Shown piece after piece: positions 24,414 to 30,926 of a DNA stretch of 30,926 nucleotides (the stretch's first letter is position 1; every line of letters starts with the position of its first letter). This stretch comes from DASPKX01 sp035627835. GTDB lineage: Bacteria > Verrucomicrobiota > Verrucomicrobiia > Limisphaerales > SXQI01. The notes below the pieces were generated by a model. It was not told the origin of the DNA. It saw only the letters and a list, made by a program, of their open reading frames with translations, and did no database searches. A program made the translations under genes and the position numbers. The stretch is from contig DASPKX010000115.1 of assembly GCA_035627835.1 (NCBI GenBank), forward strand, positions 1 to 30,926. The letters run 5' to 3'.

Positions 24414-25367
24414 TTACTTCAGCCGATCAAAGGTTTTCTGCAGGATTTGCCAATCAGCAGCGCCAGCGACCTTGCTGCGCGCGCCGTCGATGATCTTCTG
24501 CTCATTCGCGTTCTTGGTGGGGCGTTGCTTGTTGTTGTAGAAGATCCCGAAGTAACCCGGCCAAGCGGTGCCTGCGAGCTTGTAAGCCGCAGCTTCATCA
24601 GAGACGTCATGGTCCACGGGAACCAGGTTGAACACGCCACCTTTGCGCGGATTGGCCGCATCGAACGCACCTTCGTAGAATTCGATGCATTCGCTCAAGC
24701 ACTCAATCACGCTAAAGCCATCGTGATCCATGGCCGCTTCCATCATTTGGAGAACGTGATTTGGATTTGAGGCAGTGGTCCGGGCCACGAAAGTTGCGCC
24801 AGCGGAGATCAACTGCTTCATCGGGTTGATTGGATTATCAACCGCGCCCCAGGTGTCGGTTTTGCTCTTGAAGCCGAGCGGTGAGGTCGGAGAAGTCTGC
24901 TTCTTCGTCAGGCCGTAAACAAAGTTGTCCATGATGACGTAGGTCATCTTGACGTTCTTGCGCGCAGTGTGGTTCAGGTGGTTGCCGCCGATGGAGAAGG
25001 CATCGCCATCGCCGCCGAAGACGAACACATGCAGGTCGGGGCGGGAAAGGGACACGCCCGTCGCAAAAGGCAGAGCGCGGCCGTGAATGAAATGCACGCC
25101 GTGCGCCTGCACGAAGTAAGGGAAGCGGCTCGAGCAGCCGATGCCGGCAACGGTGGTGATCTTCTCGTGCCAGATTTTGCGCTTCTCGATCAGTTTAAAA
25201 TAAAGCGCGAGCACCGAGAAATCGCCGCATCCTGGGCACCAGGTCGGATGATCGGCAGCGATTTCCTTCTTCGTGAGCCCTTTGCGCTCCAAAGCCGGGG
25301 GCGCCTGGATAACCGCAGTGGCGCCCAGCGGATTGGCTGGGATTGGTTCAGCAGTGGGAAGACTCAT
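24414..25367 (-). CDS. korB: 2-oxoacid:ferredoxin oxidoreductase, beta subunit
   Basis: TPP-binding subunit (317 residues) of an enzyme that oxidises a 2-oxoacid to acyl-CoA and CO2 with ferredoxin as acceptor, and may run in reverse. The TPP motif begins GDGDAFSIGG (from Gly119) and ends near MDNFVYGLTKKQTSPTS. Iron-sulfur ligands are Cys44/Cys47 in CPGCGD, Cys78 in GIGCSS, and probably a later Cys in LSECIEFYEG. The frame is open upstream to 25580 but ATG at 25367 (MSLPTAEP) follows korA by 19 bases and fits the family start, so I chose it. The 2-oxoglutarate assignment is by resemblance to KorB; pyruvate or other 2-oxoacids remain possible. Confidence 0.92.
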   Translation of the reverse strand: MSLPTAEPIPANPLGATAVIQAPPALERKGLTKKEIAADHPTWCPGCGDFSVLALYFKLIEKRKIWHEKITTVAGIGCSSRFPYFVQAHGVHFIHGRALPFATGVSLSRPDLHVFVFGGDGDAFSIGGNHLNHTARKNVKMTYVIMDNFVYGLTKKQTSPTSPLGFKSKTDTWGAVDNPINPMKQLISAGATFVARTTASNPNHVLQMMEAAMDHDGFSVIECLSECIEFYEGAFDAANPRKGGVFNLVPVDHDVSDEAAAYKLAGTAWPGYFGIFYNNKQRPTKNANEQKIIDGARSKVAGAADWQILQKTFDRLK

Positions 25368-25386
25368 AATCGTAATTCCAGGAAAG

Positions 25387-27195
25387 TTAGTTGCTCTCGG
25401 CCAGCCGCGCTTTCGCAGCGTCCAGGATCTCGCGCACCTTGAAGGTGAGCCCGTCCGTTTTGTTAATGCCTTTGATTTTCGGATCGCAGTAGCGAGCGCG
25501 AAGAATCGCGGCCAATTGGCCGTAGCCGTACAGGCCCTCGTCATTGATTTCCACAACGAAGACATGCTTGAAGCCCGCAAAAATCTTGTCTAACCCCGGT
25601 GGCAGTGGGTTTAAGTGCCGGAGGTTCACGCAGGCATATTTCTCACCAGCGGCGCGGGCGCGATCGACGGCCTCGCGAATTGGCCCCTGAGTTGATCCCC
25701 AACCCACGAGCAGGACGTCACCTTCACTGCTGCCATAGACCTGCGGCACCGGCAATGAAGCGGCCAAGGCCTGCAGCTTCTTGCGGCGTTTTGCGGTCAT
25801 CTGCATATGCAGCTTGGGCGAGCCAGTTGGATGGCCCATTTCATCATGCTCAAGGCCGGTGATGACCGGGTACTTGCCGCTTTGAATTGGGGTGCCGGGA
25901 GCAACACGCGGGCTCACGCCGTTGGGTGTGCTGAGATCGTAGGGCTTGTGGTCAGGCAGTGGCGCGAAACTCGGGCCAATATCCTGGCAGATCTCCTGCA
26001 GCTTTGGCTCCTCGAAGGCTTCGATGCGTGTCGCAATGGCTTGATCGGTCAGGATGAAAACCGGCACGTTATAGTTACGGGCAATGTTCACCGCTTCGAT
26101 GGCGGTGTAGAAAGCATCTTCAACATTGCAGGGCGCGAGAACCACGCGTGGGGAGTCACCATGGCCGCCATTGATGGCGATGTTGAGATCAGACTGTTCA
26201 ACGTTCGTCGGCATGCCTGTGGAAGGCCCGCCGCGTTGAACGTCAACAACGACCAGGGGAACTTCAGCCATCACGCCCCAGCCAATCGCCTCGGTCTTGA
26301 GGGAAATTCCAGGCCCGCTGGAACCTGTAACAGATACCCGGCCGGCATAGCTGCCGCCCAAGGCCATCGAAACGGAAGCGATTTCGTCCTCGCACTGAAT
26401 GAACATGCCGCCGTATTTGGGCAGTTCGCGCCGCAGCAACTCCATGATGTCGGACCATGGGGTGATGGGGTAACCAGCTCCGAAGCGGACGCCGCCAGCG
26501 ATCAAGCCGTAGGCCAATGCTTCGTTGCCGTTCATGACGACCTGGTGGCCTGAGCGTTTCTGCCCCTCAACGAATTGGTAGGTCTCCAGCACGTTCTCAA
26601 GCGAGCGGCTATAACCAGCTTGAAAGGCAAGCAGCGCGTTCTTCAGCACACTGTCGTCCTTGCCCGTGAAACGTTCACCGATCAGCTTCGTTAGCTTGGC
26701 GACGTTCAGATCAAACATTTTCGCCAGCAGGCCCAGGACGTAAATGTTCTTACCTTTGTCTTTGGAGGTTCCGCCAATGGCCTCGACGGTTAAGCTGGAG
26801 ATCGGCACGCCGATATGCTTGTAGTCGCTGCGCCACTCCGGCTTTGGCTGCACGTGATCCTCATCATAAAGAACAATGCCGCCCCGTTTTAACGAGGAGA
26901 TATGGCTCTCATACGAATGCTGGTAGAAGCAGACCAGCAGGTCAGCCTCATCGCCGGCGCTCAACACTTCGCCAGACCCGATGCGAACTTGGAAAATTGA
27001 GGGGCCGCCGGAGATGGTCGAGGGGATCGTCATGAATGTCATGACTTCCTGCTCGCTGCGCCCGGCCAGACGGGCCAGGAAACCACCAATCGCTTGGATG
27101 CCGTCCTGTGAATTGCCTGCCAGGCGGATGACGGCTTCTGAAATTCGTGAAAGTCTGGGGCTGCTCTGGCCAGCAGCAACTGTCGCTTCGCTCAT
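25387..27195 (-). CDS. korA: 2-oxoacid:ferredoxin oxidoreductase, fused gamma-alpha subunit
   Basis: A 602-residue subunit with the gamma domain first (about residues 20-195: GNSQDGIQAIGG, PSTISGGPS) and the alpha domain after it (about 215-602). The alpha domain carries GYPITPWSDIMELL (YPITP at 242-246), EDEIASVSMALGGSYAG and VQRGGPSTGMPT, the core of the pyrimidine-binding half of the TPP site. The gamma-alpha order is typical of KorA in Actinobacteria, Verrucomicrobia and other aerobes. The partner korB lies 19 bases downstream. No ferredoxin gene or delta subunit is adjacent, so the electron acceptor must be encoded elsewhere. It may replace or supplement the 2-oxoglutarate dehydrogenase complex in the TCA cycle. 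Confidence 0.93.
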   Translation of the reverse strand: MSEATVAAGQSSPRLSRISEAVIRLAGNSQDGIQAIGGFLARLAGRSEQEVMTFMTIPSTISGGPSIFQVRIGSGEVLSAGDEADLLVCFYQHSYESHISSLKRGGIVLYDEDHVQPKPEWRSDYKHIGVPISSLTVEAIGGTSKDKGKNIYVLGLLAKMFDLNVAKLTKLIGERFTGKDDSVLKNALLAFQAGYSRSLENVLETYQFVEGQKRSGHQVVMNGNEALAYGLIAGGVRFGAGYPITPWSDIMELLRRELPKYGGMFIQCEDEIASVSMALGGSYAGRVSVTGSSGPGISLKTEAIGWGVMAEVPLVVVDVQRGGPSTGMPTNVEQSDLNIAINGGHGDSPRVVLAPCNVEDAFYTAIEAVNIARNYNVPVFILTDQAIATRIEAFEEPKLQEICQDIGPSFAPLPDHKPYDLSTPNGVSPRVAPGTPIQSGKYPVITGLEHDEMGHPTGSPKLHMQMTAKRRKKLQALAASLPVPQVYGSSEGDVLLVGWGSTQGPIREAVDRARAAGEKYACVNLRHLNPLPPGLDKIFAGFKHVFVVEINDEGLYGYGQLAAILRARYCDPKIKGINKTDGLTFKVREILDAAKARLAESN

Positions 27196-27263
27196 GTTAT
27201 TAACCGTTCTGATAACCCGCGCAAATCAGCTAGAAAGCAGCGGGGTAATCGGTCACGGAGTGG

Positions 27264-27291
27264 ACACTAGCGCTCCGCACCCCTAAGTCAA
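27264..27291 (-). promoter_or_regulatory. korA: Candidate promoter of korA-korB
   Basis: On the minus strand TTGACT (27291-27286) and TAGTGT (27269-27264) are 16 bases apart, about 70 bases before the korA start. The -35 is a good match (5/6) and the -10 partial (3/6). The surrounding 205-base gap (27196-27400) also holds one DnaA-box-like TTATTCACA at 27349-27357, judged to be chance. Confidence 0.35.
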
Positions 27292-27400
27292 ATGGGAACG
27301 GGATCGGTGGTATAGTCTTGCAGCAGAACTACTTAAGCTATTTCCAAGTTATTCACAACTGAGAAAGTCCTTAGGTATAAGCTGATATAATTCCGTTGCA

Positions 27401-28591
27401 TCAACTTCCCAAACCTTTGCCATTCTCCTGCCGGCCAGCGATTTTGAGCCTGCGCGGCCATTGCTGGTTTGCCTCCCAATAGGTGCGCTTTAATTTAATC
27501 TCAGGGTCCTCTGCGGAGGGTTGCACTCTGCCTTCCTCGTCAATCGCGCGGGATACGACCTTGTGCTCACCCGCTGAGGGATCGGTCCAATCGTAATGGA
27601 AGAAACGCCATGTGTATTTCTCCCGTGGGCTGCGATCAATCTTGGCCGGCATCCATGGTCCGTCATCGATTTTAACTTCAACGCGCTTAAGCGGAGTCCC
27701 GTCTCCCCAGGCGGCGCCGGTCAGGCGAATGGCTCCAGTTTTCAGCTGCACCGCGCGCGCAATAATGGATTTGATGTCGATCGGCCCAACGCTCGTCAAT
27801 CGCCAGATCGTCTTTTCCCCCCGCTCTTCTCCGCGCAAGGTTACATATTCATGAGCCATGTACTTGCTCATGTACCGGCGGTCGAGAAGCTCGATCCGGT
27901 TCAACCACTTGACCCAAGCGATGCCGAACCAGCCAGGGACGACCAATCGCAAGGGGAAGCCATGCTCCTTTTCCAACGGCTGGCCGTTCATCTCGTAGCA
28001 AAGAAGAATCTCCTCCCGGCGCGCGTCGTTGATATGCAAGCTGCGGGCGAAGTTCTGGACGTAATCTTTGTCGCGGATTTTTTCCATCTTCTCATCCGCG
28101 CCGAAGAAAACGACTTCAATGGCGCGCTTCAGAGGCTGGGTTTCCTCCAGGAGATCTACGAGCGGGGTGCCGGTCCACTTCACGTTGCCAATCGCCCCCA
28201 TGAAACCAGGGCCATTGCCGTTGCCGCCGCATTCCAAGGTCGCGGTAATGGTCTTTCGCTTGCGCTTCTTGATTTCTTCCAAGGTAAGAGTTCGGGGCTT
28301 CCGCACCAATCCGGAGACCTCAAGGGTATGTTTCGATTCGTCGAGGGCGGGGTTGCCGTAATGGCTGACCACGTAGAGGTCCTCGCTCTTGGTGTGCCAA
28401 TCGGTTAGCTCCTGCCATCGTGTTTGTTTCCGGACTACCGGCTGCGCGTCGAGAAATGGAATCAGCACGCCGCCTTCCTCAGCGGGAGGGCCGCCGAACA
28501 AGGAGAGTGGGTAATTGGCAAAGGTGACCGCTGCGGCAGCCATTGTGCCTTTGAGAAGCCGCCTGCGGCTGAGCGTGATGGAAGAGTTCAC
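27401..28591 (-). CDS. Tat-exported sulfite oxidase-family molybdopterin enzyme
   Basis: A 396-residue periplasmic oxidoreductase with molybdopterin cofactor. The N-terminus has a twin-arginine signal (SRRRLLKGT, Arg9-Arg11, then an Ala-rich hydrophobic core). The Mo ligand is Cys121 in ATLECGGNGNGP. The LVVPGWFGIAWVKWL block and the C-terminal Mo-co dimerisation domain (VKIDDGPWMPAKI ... TWRFFHYDWTDPSAGEH) show that it belongs with SorA/sulfite dehydrogenase-like enzymes, not the shorter MsrP, which lacks that domain. The start is GTG at 28591; later Met residues would remove the Tat motif. No cytochrome partner (SorB) is adjacent. The substrate is probably sulfite, but related proteins act on other sulfur compounds. 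Confidence 0.88.
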   Translation of the reverse strand: MNSSITLSRRRLLKGTMAAAAVTFANYPLSLFGGPPAEEGGVLIPFLDAQPVVRKQTRWQELTDWHTKSEDLYVVSHYGNPALDESKHTLEVSGLVRKPRTLTLEEIKKRKRKTITATLECGGNGNGPGFMGAIGNVKWTGTPLVDLLEETQPLKRAIEVVFFGADEKMEKIRDKDYVQNFARSLHINDARREEILLCYEMNGQPLEKEHGFPLRLVVPGWFGIAWVKWLNRIELLDRRYMSKYMAHEYVTLRGEERGEKTIWRLTSVGPIDIKSIIARAVQLKTGAIRLTGAAWGDGTPLKRVEVKIDDGPWMPAKIDRSPREKYTWRFFHYDWTDPSAGEHKVVSRAIDEEGRVQPSAEDPEIKLKRTYWEANQQWPRRLKIAGRQENGKGLGS

Positions 28592-28672
28592 GGTAATGGG
28601 GATCTGGTTTGCGCAAGAGTATTGAACCGTCGGCAGGTTGGCGAGTCAGGAAGCCAATGCGAGACGTCCTTC

Positions 28673-28699
28673 TTGCTTCTGGCGAAGGGTTCTTTTAAT
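28673..28699 (+). promoter_or_regulatory. ispA: Candidate promoter of the prenyl synthase gene
   Basis: TTTAAT (28694-28699, 5/6 match to a -10) is preceded by TTGCTT (28673-28678) at 15 bases; a second reading, TAATAA (28696-28701), gives 17 bases. It lies 13 bases before the ATG, so the leader would be short. The 121-base gap is divergent with the molybdoenzyme gene. Confidence 0.3.
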
Positions 28700-28712
28700 A
28701 ACAGCCCCGCGC

Positions 28713-29621
28713 ATGGCCAAGGCAAACACGAACACCGCCTTCGATTTAAACTCGTACCTGGAGGTTCGCGTCGGGGAGATTAACAAGGCCCTCGATGCAC
28801 TGCTGCCAAAAGCACGAGCGAGGCCGGGCACCATTCACCAGGCGATGCGCTACTCAATGTTTGCCGGTGGCAAACGGCTGCGCCCCGTCCTCTGCCTCGC
28901 AGCCAATGAGGCTTGCGGGGGCAAGCCAGCAGATGCCCTTCCGCTCGCTGCGGCGGTCGAATGCATTCACACGTATTCATTGATCCATGACGACCTCCCC
29001 GCCATGGACAATGACGATTACCGCCGCGGCAAATTAACGAATCACAAGGTTTACGGTGAAGGCATGGCGGTCCTCGCGGGGGACGCCCTGCTGACGGAAG
29101 CGTTCATGCTGCTGACGAAAGCGAAAGGGTGGCCGCGCTACGATCATCGCCAACTCGTGAGTGAGCTGGCGGAGGCTTCAGGATCCTTACAACTGATCGC
29201 TGGGCAGGTGGCGGATTTGGAAGGTGAAGGCAAAAAGGTGAAACCGGCAGACCTGAAATACATTCACGAGCGCAAGACTGCTGCTTTGCTCCGGTGCTCT
29301 GTGCGGTTGGGGGGAATGTCAGCAAACTGCACCTCCGCGCAACTCCGCGCTCTGAGCGATTTTGGCTATTATGTGGGCCTGGCCTTCCAGGTTATTGATG
29401 ACATTCTCGATGTGACACAATCGAGCGACAAGCTGGGCAAGACAGCCGGCAAAGATGTCGCCGCTCAAAAAGCAACCTACCCTTCCATTCTAGGAATGGA
29501 TAAATCGCAGAAGATCGCAGCCGACCTGACGAACCGAGCTTTTGCCGCGCTTCGTCCGCTCGGGAGCAAGGCTGTTGCGCTGCACGCGCTCGCCCATCAT
29601 CTGCTGCAGCGAGACCGTTAA
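28713..29621 (+). CDS. ispA: Geranyl/farnesyl diphosphate synthase
   Basis: Trans-prenyl diphosphate synthase of 302 residues (E. coli IspA is about 299). The first Asp-rich motif is DDLPAMD (Asp93-Asp99), the second DDILD (Asp229-Asp233). The substrate-binding GGKRLRP is at residues 52-58. The sequence before the first motif (TYSLIHDD) is nearly the same as in IspA, and its Tyr88 five residues before the motif suggests a product of about C15, although a C20 product cannot be excluded. The frame is open upstream to 28638; ATG at 28713 (MAKANTNTAF) places the motifs at the right distance. It feeds quinone and undecaprenyl phosphate synthesis. Confidence 0.92.
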   Translation: MAKANTNTAFDLNSYLEVRVGEINKALDALLPKARARPGTIHQAMRYSMFAGGKRLRPVLCLAANEACGGKPADALPLAAAVECIHTYSLIHDDLPAMDNDDYRRGKLTNHKVYGEGMAVLAGDALLTEAFMLLTKAKGWPRYDHRQLVSELAEASGSLQLIAGQVADLEGEGKKVKPADLKYIHERKTAALLRCSVRLGGMSANCTSAQLRALSDFGYYVGLAFQVIDDILDVTQSSDKLGKTAGKDVAAQKATYPSILGMDKSQKIAADLTNRAFAALRPLGSKAVALHALAHHLLQRDR

Positions 29622-29755
29622 ACTTCACCCCGAACGGAAGAGGCGTTCTCCTGGTCTAAATCACAGCCCCTGAACGAGAACTGAGGGGCGCACGGCGTTT
29701 CCTGCACGCGGGCTTTGCTGTAGATTTTTGGAGACACGCTTACTAAATTGATCCT

Positions 29756-30926
29756 ATGCCAGAGAAGACGCGAGGCGAGATGCCAACGGATGTGCGGGAG
29801 TTGTTCCAGCGCGGCGTTGAGGCGATGCAGCGGGATAATCTCGATTACGCCATTACCTTGCTGACGCAAGCCTGTGTGCGGGAGCCTGGCTTCTACGATG
29901 CGAGGCAAGCGCTCCGCCAAACGCAAGCGCGCCGCAACCCCTCCGGTGGTGGTTTGTTCAAGCGCATGCTTGGAACCGCCAGCTCCTCCCCCTTGCTGGG
30001 GAAGGGCCAGATGCTCCTCCGAAACAATCCGGTCGAAGCAATAGCCGTCGCTGAGCAAATCCTTAACTCCGACCCCAGCAATGCCAGCGCTCACAAGCTC
30101 CTGGCCGATGCTGCGCTTGCCGCGGATCTCCCAAAGACCGCGGTGCTCTCGCTCGAAATCGCATACCGGATGCATCCCGGCGACAAGACCACAGGGATGC
30201 GGTTGGCTGAAGCGCTGCTCAAGACCAACCAGACCCCTCGCGCGGAAAACGTCATGCGCGAGTTGGAGAAAGCGCACCCTCACGATCCAGACATCGCCCA
30301 ACTCCTGAAGGATGTCACCGCTCATCGCACGTTGCGCGAGGGGGGCTATAACGCGCTCGAAGGCGGCGAAGGCTCCTACCGGGATATTCTGCGCAACAAA
30401 TCTGAAGCGGAGTCGCTCGAGCAGGAGAACCGCCAAGTGAAGGACGAGGATGTCGCCACCCGCCTGATTCGCGAGTACGAAGCCCGCTTGCTGCGCGAGC
30501 CTAAAAATTTGAAGCTGCTCCGGGATATTGCGGAGCTGGCTACGCAGAAGAAGGATTACGACAAAGCGCTGGATTACTACAATCGCATCATCAACGTCGA
30601 AGGCGTAAACGACGCCTCGTTGGAACGCGCGGTGGCTGATGTTCATGTTCGCAAAATCGAGCACGCGAAGGCCGCTCTTAACCCAGCGGATCCGGCTTAT
30701 GCCGCAGAGGTGCAGAAACTGGATCTGCAAAAATCTGAGTTCCTGCTCGCACAAGCGAAGGCTCGCGTTGATCGGCATCCGACCGATCTCGAGGCGAGGT
30801 TTGAACTCGGTGAGCTTTACCTGCAGACGAACAAGGTGAGCGAAGCCATTCAGGAATTCCAAAAAGCCCAAACGAATCCGCATCGCCGCATTCGCGCCCT
30901 GTATTACCTTGGGCAGTGCTTCGCCA
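29756..30926 (+). CDS. TPR-repeat protein, truncated by the window edge
   Basis: An open frame of at least 390 codons from ATG at 29756 that continues past the right edge. Tetratricopeptide-like helix pairs are visible at several places: ELFQRGVEAMQRDNLDYAITLL near the N-terminus, PVEAIAVAEQILNSDPSNASAHKLLADAAL, PKTAVLSLEIAYRMHPGDKTTGMRLAEALL, and KDYDKALDYYNRIINVEG. No signal peptide or membrane segment is seen in the visible part. Such proteins act as scaffolds; no partner can be named. A large open frame on the opposite strand (29618-30883) is a codon-bias shadow. The 134-base gap before the gene holds a 6-bp hairpin (29666-29689) without a T-tract. Confidence 0.88.
   Translation, partial: MPEKTRGEMPTDVRELFQRGVEAMQRDNLDYAITLLTQACVREPGFYDARQALRQTQARRNPSGGGLFKRMLGTASSSPLLGKGQMLLRNNPVEAIAVAEQILNSDPSNASAHKLLADAALAADLPKTAVLSLEIAYRMHPGDKTTGMRLAEALLKTNQTPRAENVMRELEKAHPHDPDIAQLLKDVTAHRTLREGGYNALEGGEGSYRDILRNKSEAESLEQENRQVKDEDVATRLIREYEARLLREPKNLKLLRDIAELATQKKDYDKALDYYNRIINVEGVNDASLERAVADVHVRKIEHAKAALNPADPAYAAEVQKLDLQKSEFLLAQAKARVDRHPTDLEARFELGELYLQTNKVSEAIQEFQKAQTNPHRRIRALYYLGQCFA

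Noticed and set aside
25807..26553. 248-codon open frame on the plus strand
   Set aside because: Antisense to korA, whose motifs are unmistakable; no domain or ribosome binding site supports the plus frame.
27349..27357. TTATTCACA, a match to the DnaA-box consensus
   Set aside because: A single site; a motif of this information content is expected about once per window of this size by chance. No cluster, AT-rich element or dnaA/dnaN gene is near, so no origin is claimed.
29618..30883. 421-codon open frame on the minus strand
   Set aside because: It lies opposite the TPR gene. The plus-strand frame has clear TPR helices and an ATG start, while the minus-strand translation shows no domain and is rich in Leu/Arg/Val from antisense codon bias.

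Overview
The window looks like a stretch of chromosome from a moderately GC-rich, Gram-negative-type bacterium, most likely a member of the Verrucomicrobiota (Pedosphaera/Limisphaerales-like). This placement is an inference from gene content: a ~1,140-residue protein resembling PPi-type PEP carboxykinase, a KorAB 2-oxoacid:ferredoxin oxidoreductase, a TPR protein and many starts without a strong Shine-Dalgarno. There is no rRNA or other phylogenetic marker in view. I see no tRNA, rRNA, CRISPR array, insertion sequence or phage gene. Every gene reads as intact except the last, which runs off the right edge.

Layout. (1) 94-2352: a soluble PAS-rich hybrid histidine kinase. (2) 2483-9584: a tightly packed eight-gene + strand operon for a CDP-activated deoxysugar. 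It holds CDP-glucose synthesis (rfbF), 4,6-dehydration (rfbG), a zinc-type sugar C-methyltransferase, an RmlC-type epimerase, a NeuD/PglD-type acyltransferase, a CmcI-like methyltransferase, a DegT aminotransferase and a GT2 glycosyltransferase. The likely product is a modified 6-deoxy amino sugar for a surface glycan. (3) 9585-9909: a non-coding stretch with four 10-bp tandem TACAC repeats. (4) 9910-14151: one 1,413-codon gene fusing a DinB-like Y-family polymerase to a DnaE2-like C-family polymerase, with catalytic acidic residues present in both halves.

(5) 14148-15300 (- strand): an SPFH/stomatin membrane protein followed by a 59-residue ribbon-helix-helix protein, with a perfect palindrome in the probable promoter. 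(6) 15441-19007 (+ strand): bifunctional nuclease family protein, DNA polymerase III delta (holA), STAS protein, HAD-Nudix fusion and folB, closely spaced. (7) 19018-19767 (-): an SDR oxidoreductase. (8) 19895-23317 (+): the putative PPi-type PEP carboxykinase, then a small lipoprotein. (9) 23714-27195 (-): a DUF4230 protein and the korA-korB operon, which ends in a strong UUCG-loop terminator. (10) 27401-28591 (-): a Tat-exported sulfite-oxidase-family molybdoenzyme. (11) 28713-29621 (+): an IspA-type prenyl diphosphate synthase. (12) 29756 to the end (+): a TPR protein, truncated by the window.

Functionally, the left third makes a cell-surface sugar. The centre holds DNA replication and damage-tolerance genes (polymerase fusion, holA) mixed with housekeeping genes (folB). 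The right third holds central carbon and redox metabolism (PEP/oxaloacetate interconversion, ferredoxin-linked 2-oxoacid chemistry) plus isoprenoid synthesis. The most unusual items are the single-chain Y-family/C-family polymerase with its upstream 10-bp iterons, the PPi-PEPCK candidate, the HAD-Nudix fusion with an altered HAD motif I, and the SPFH-RHH operon.
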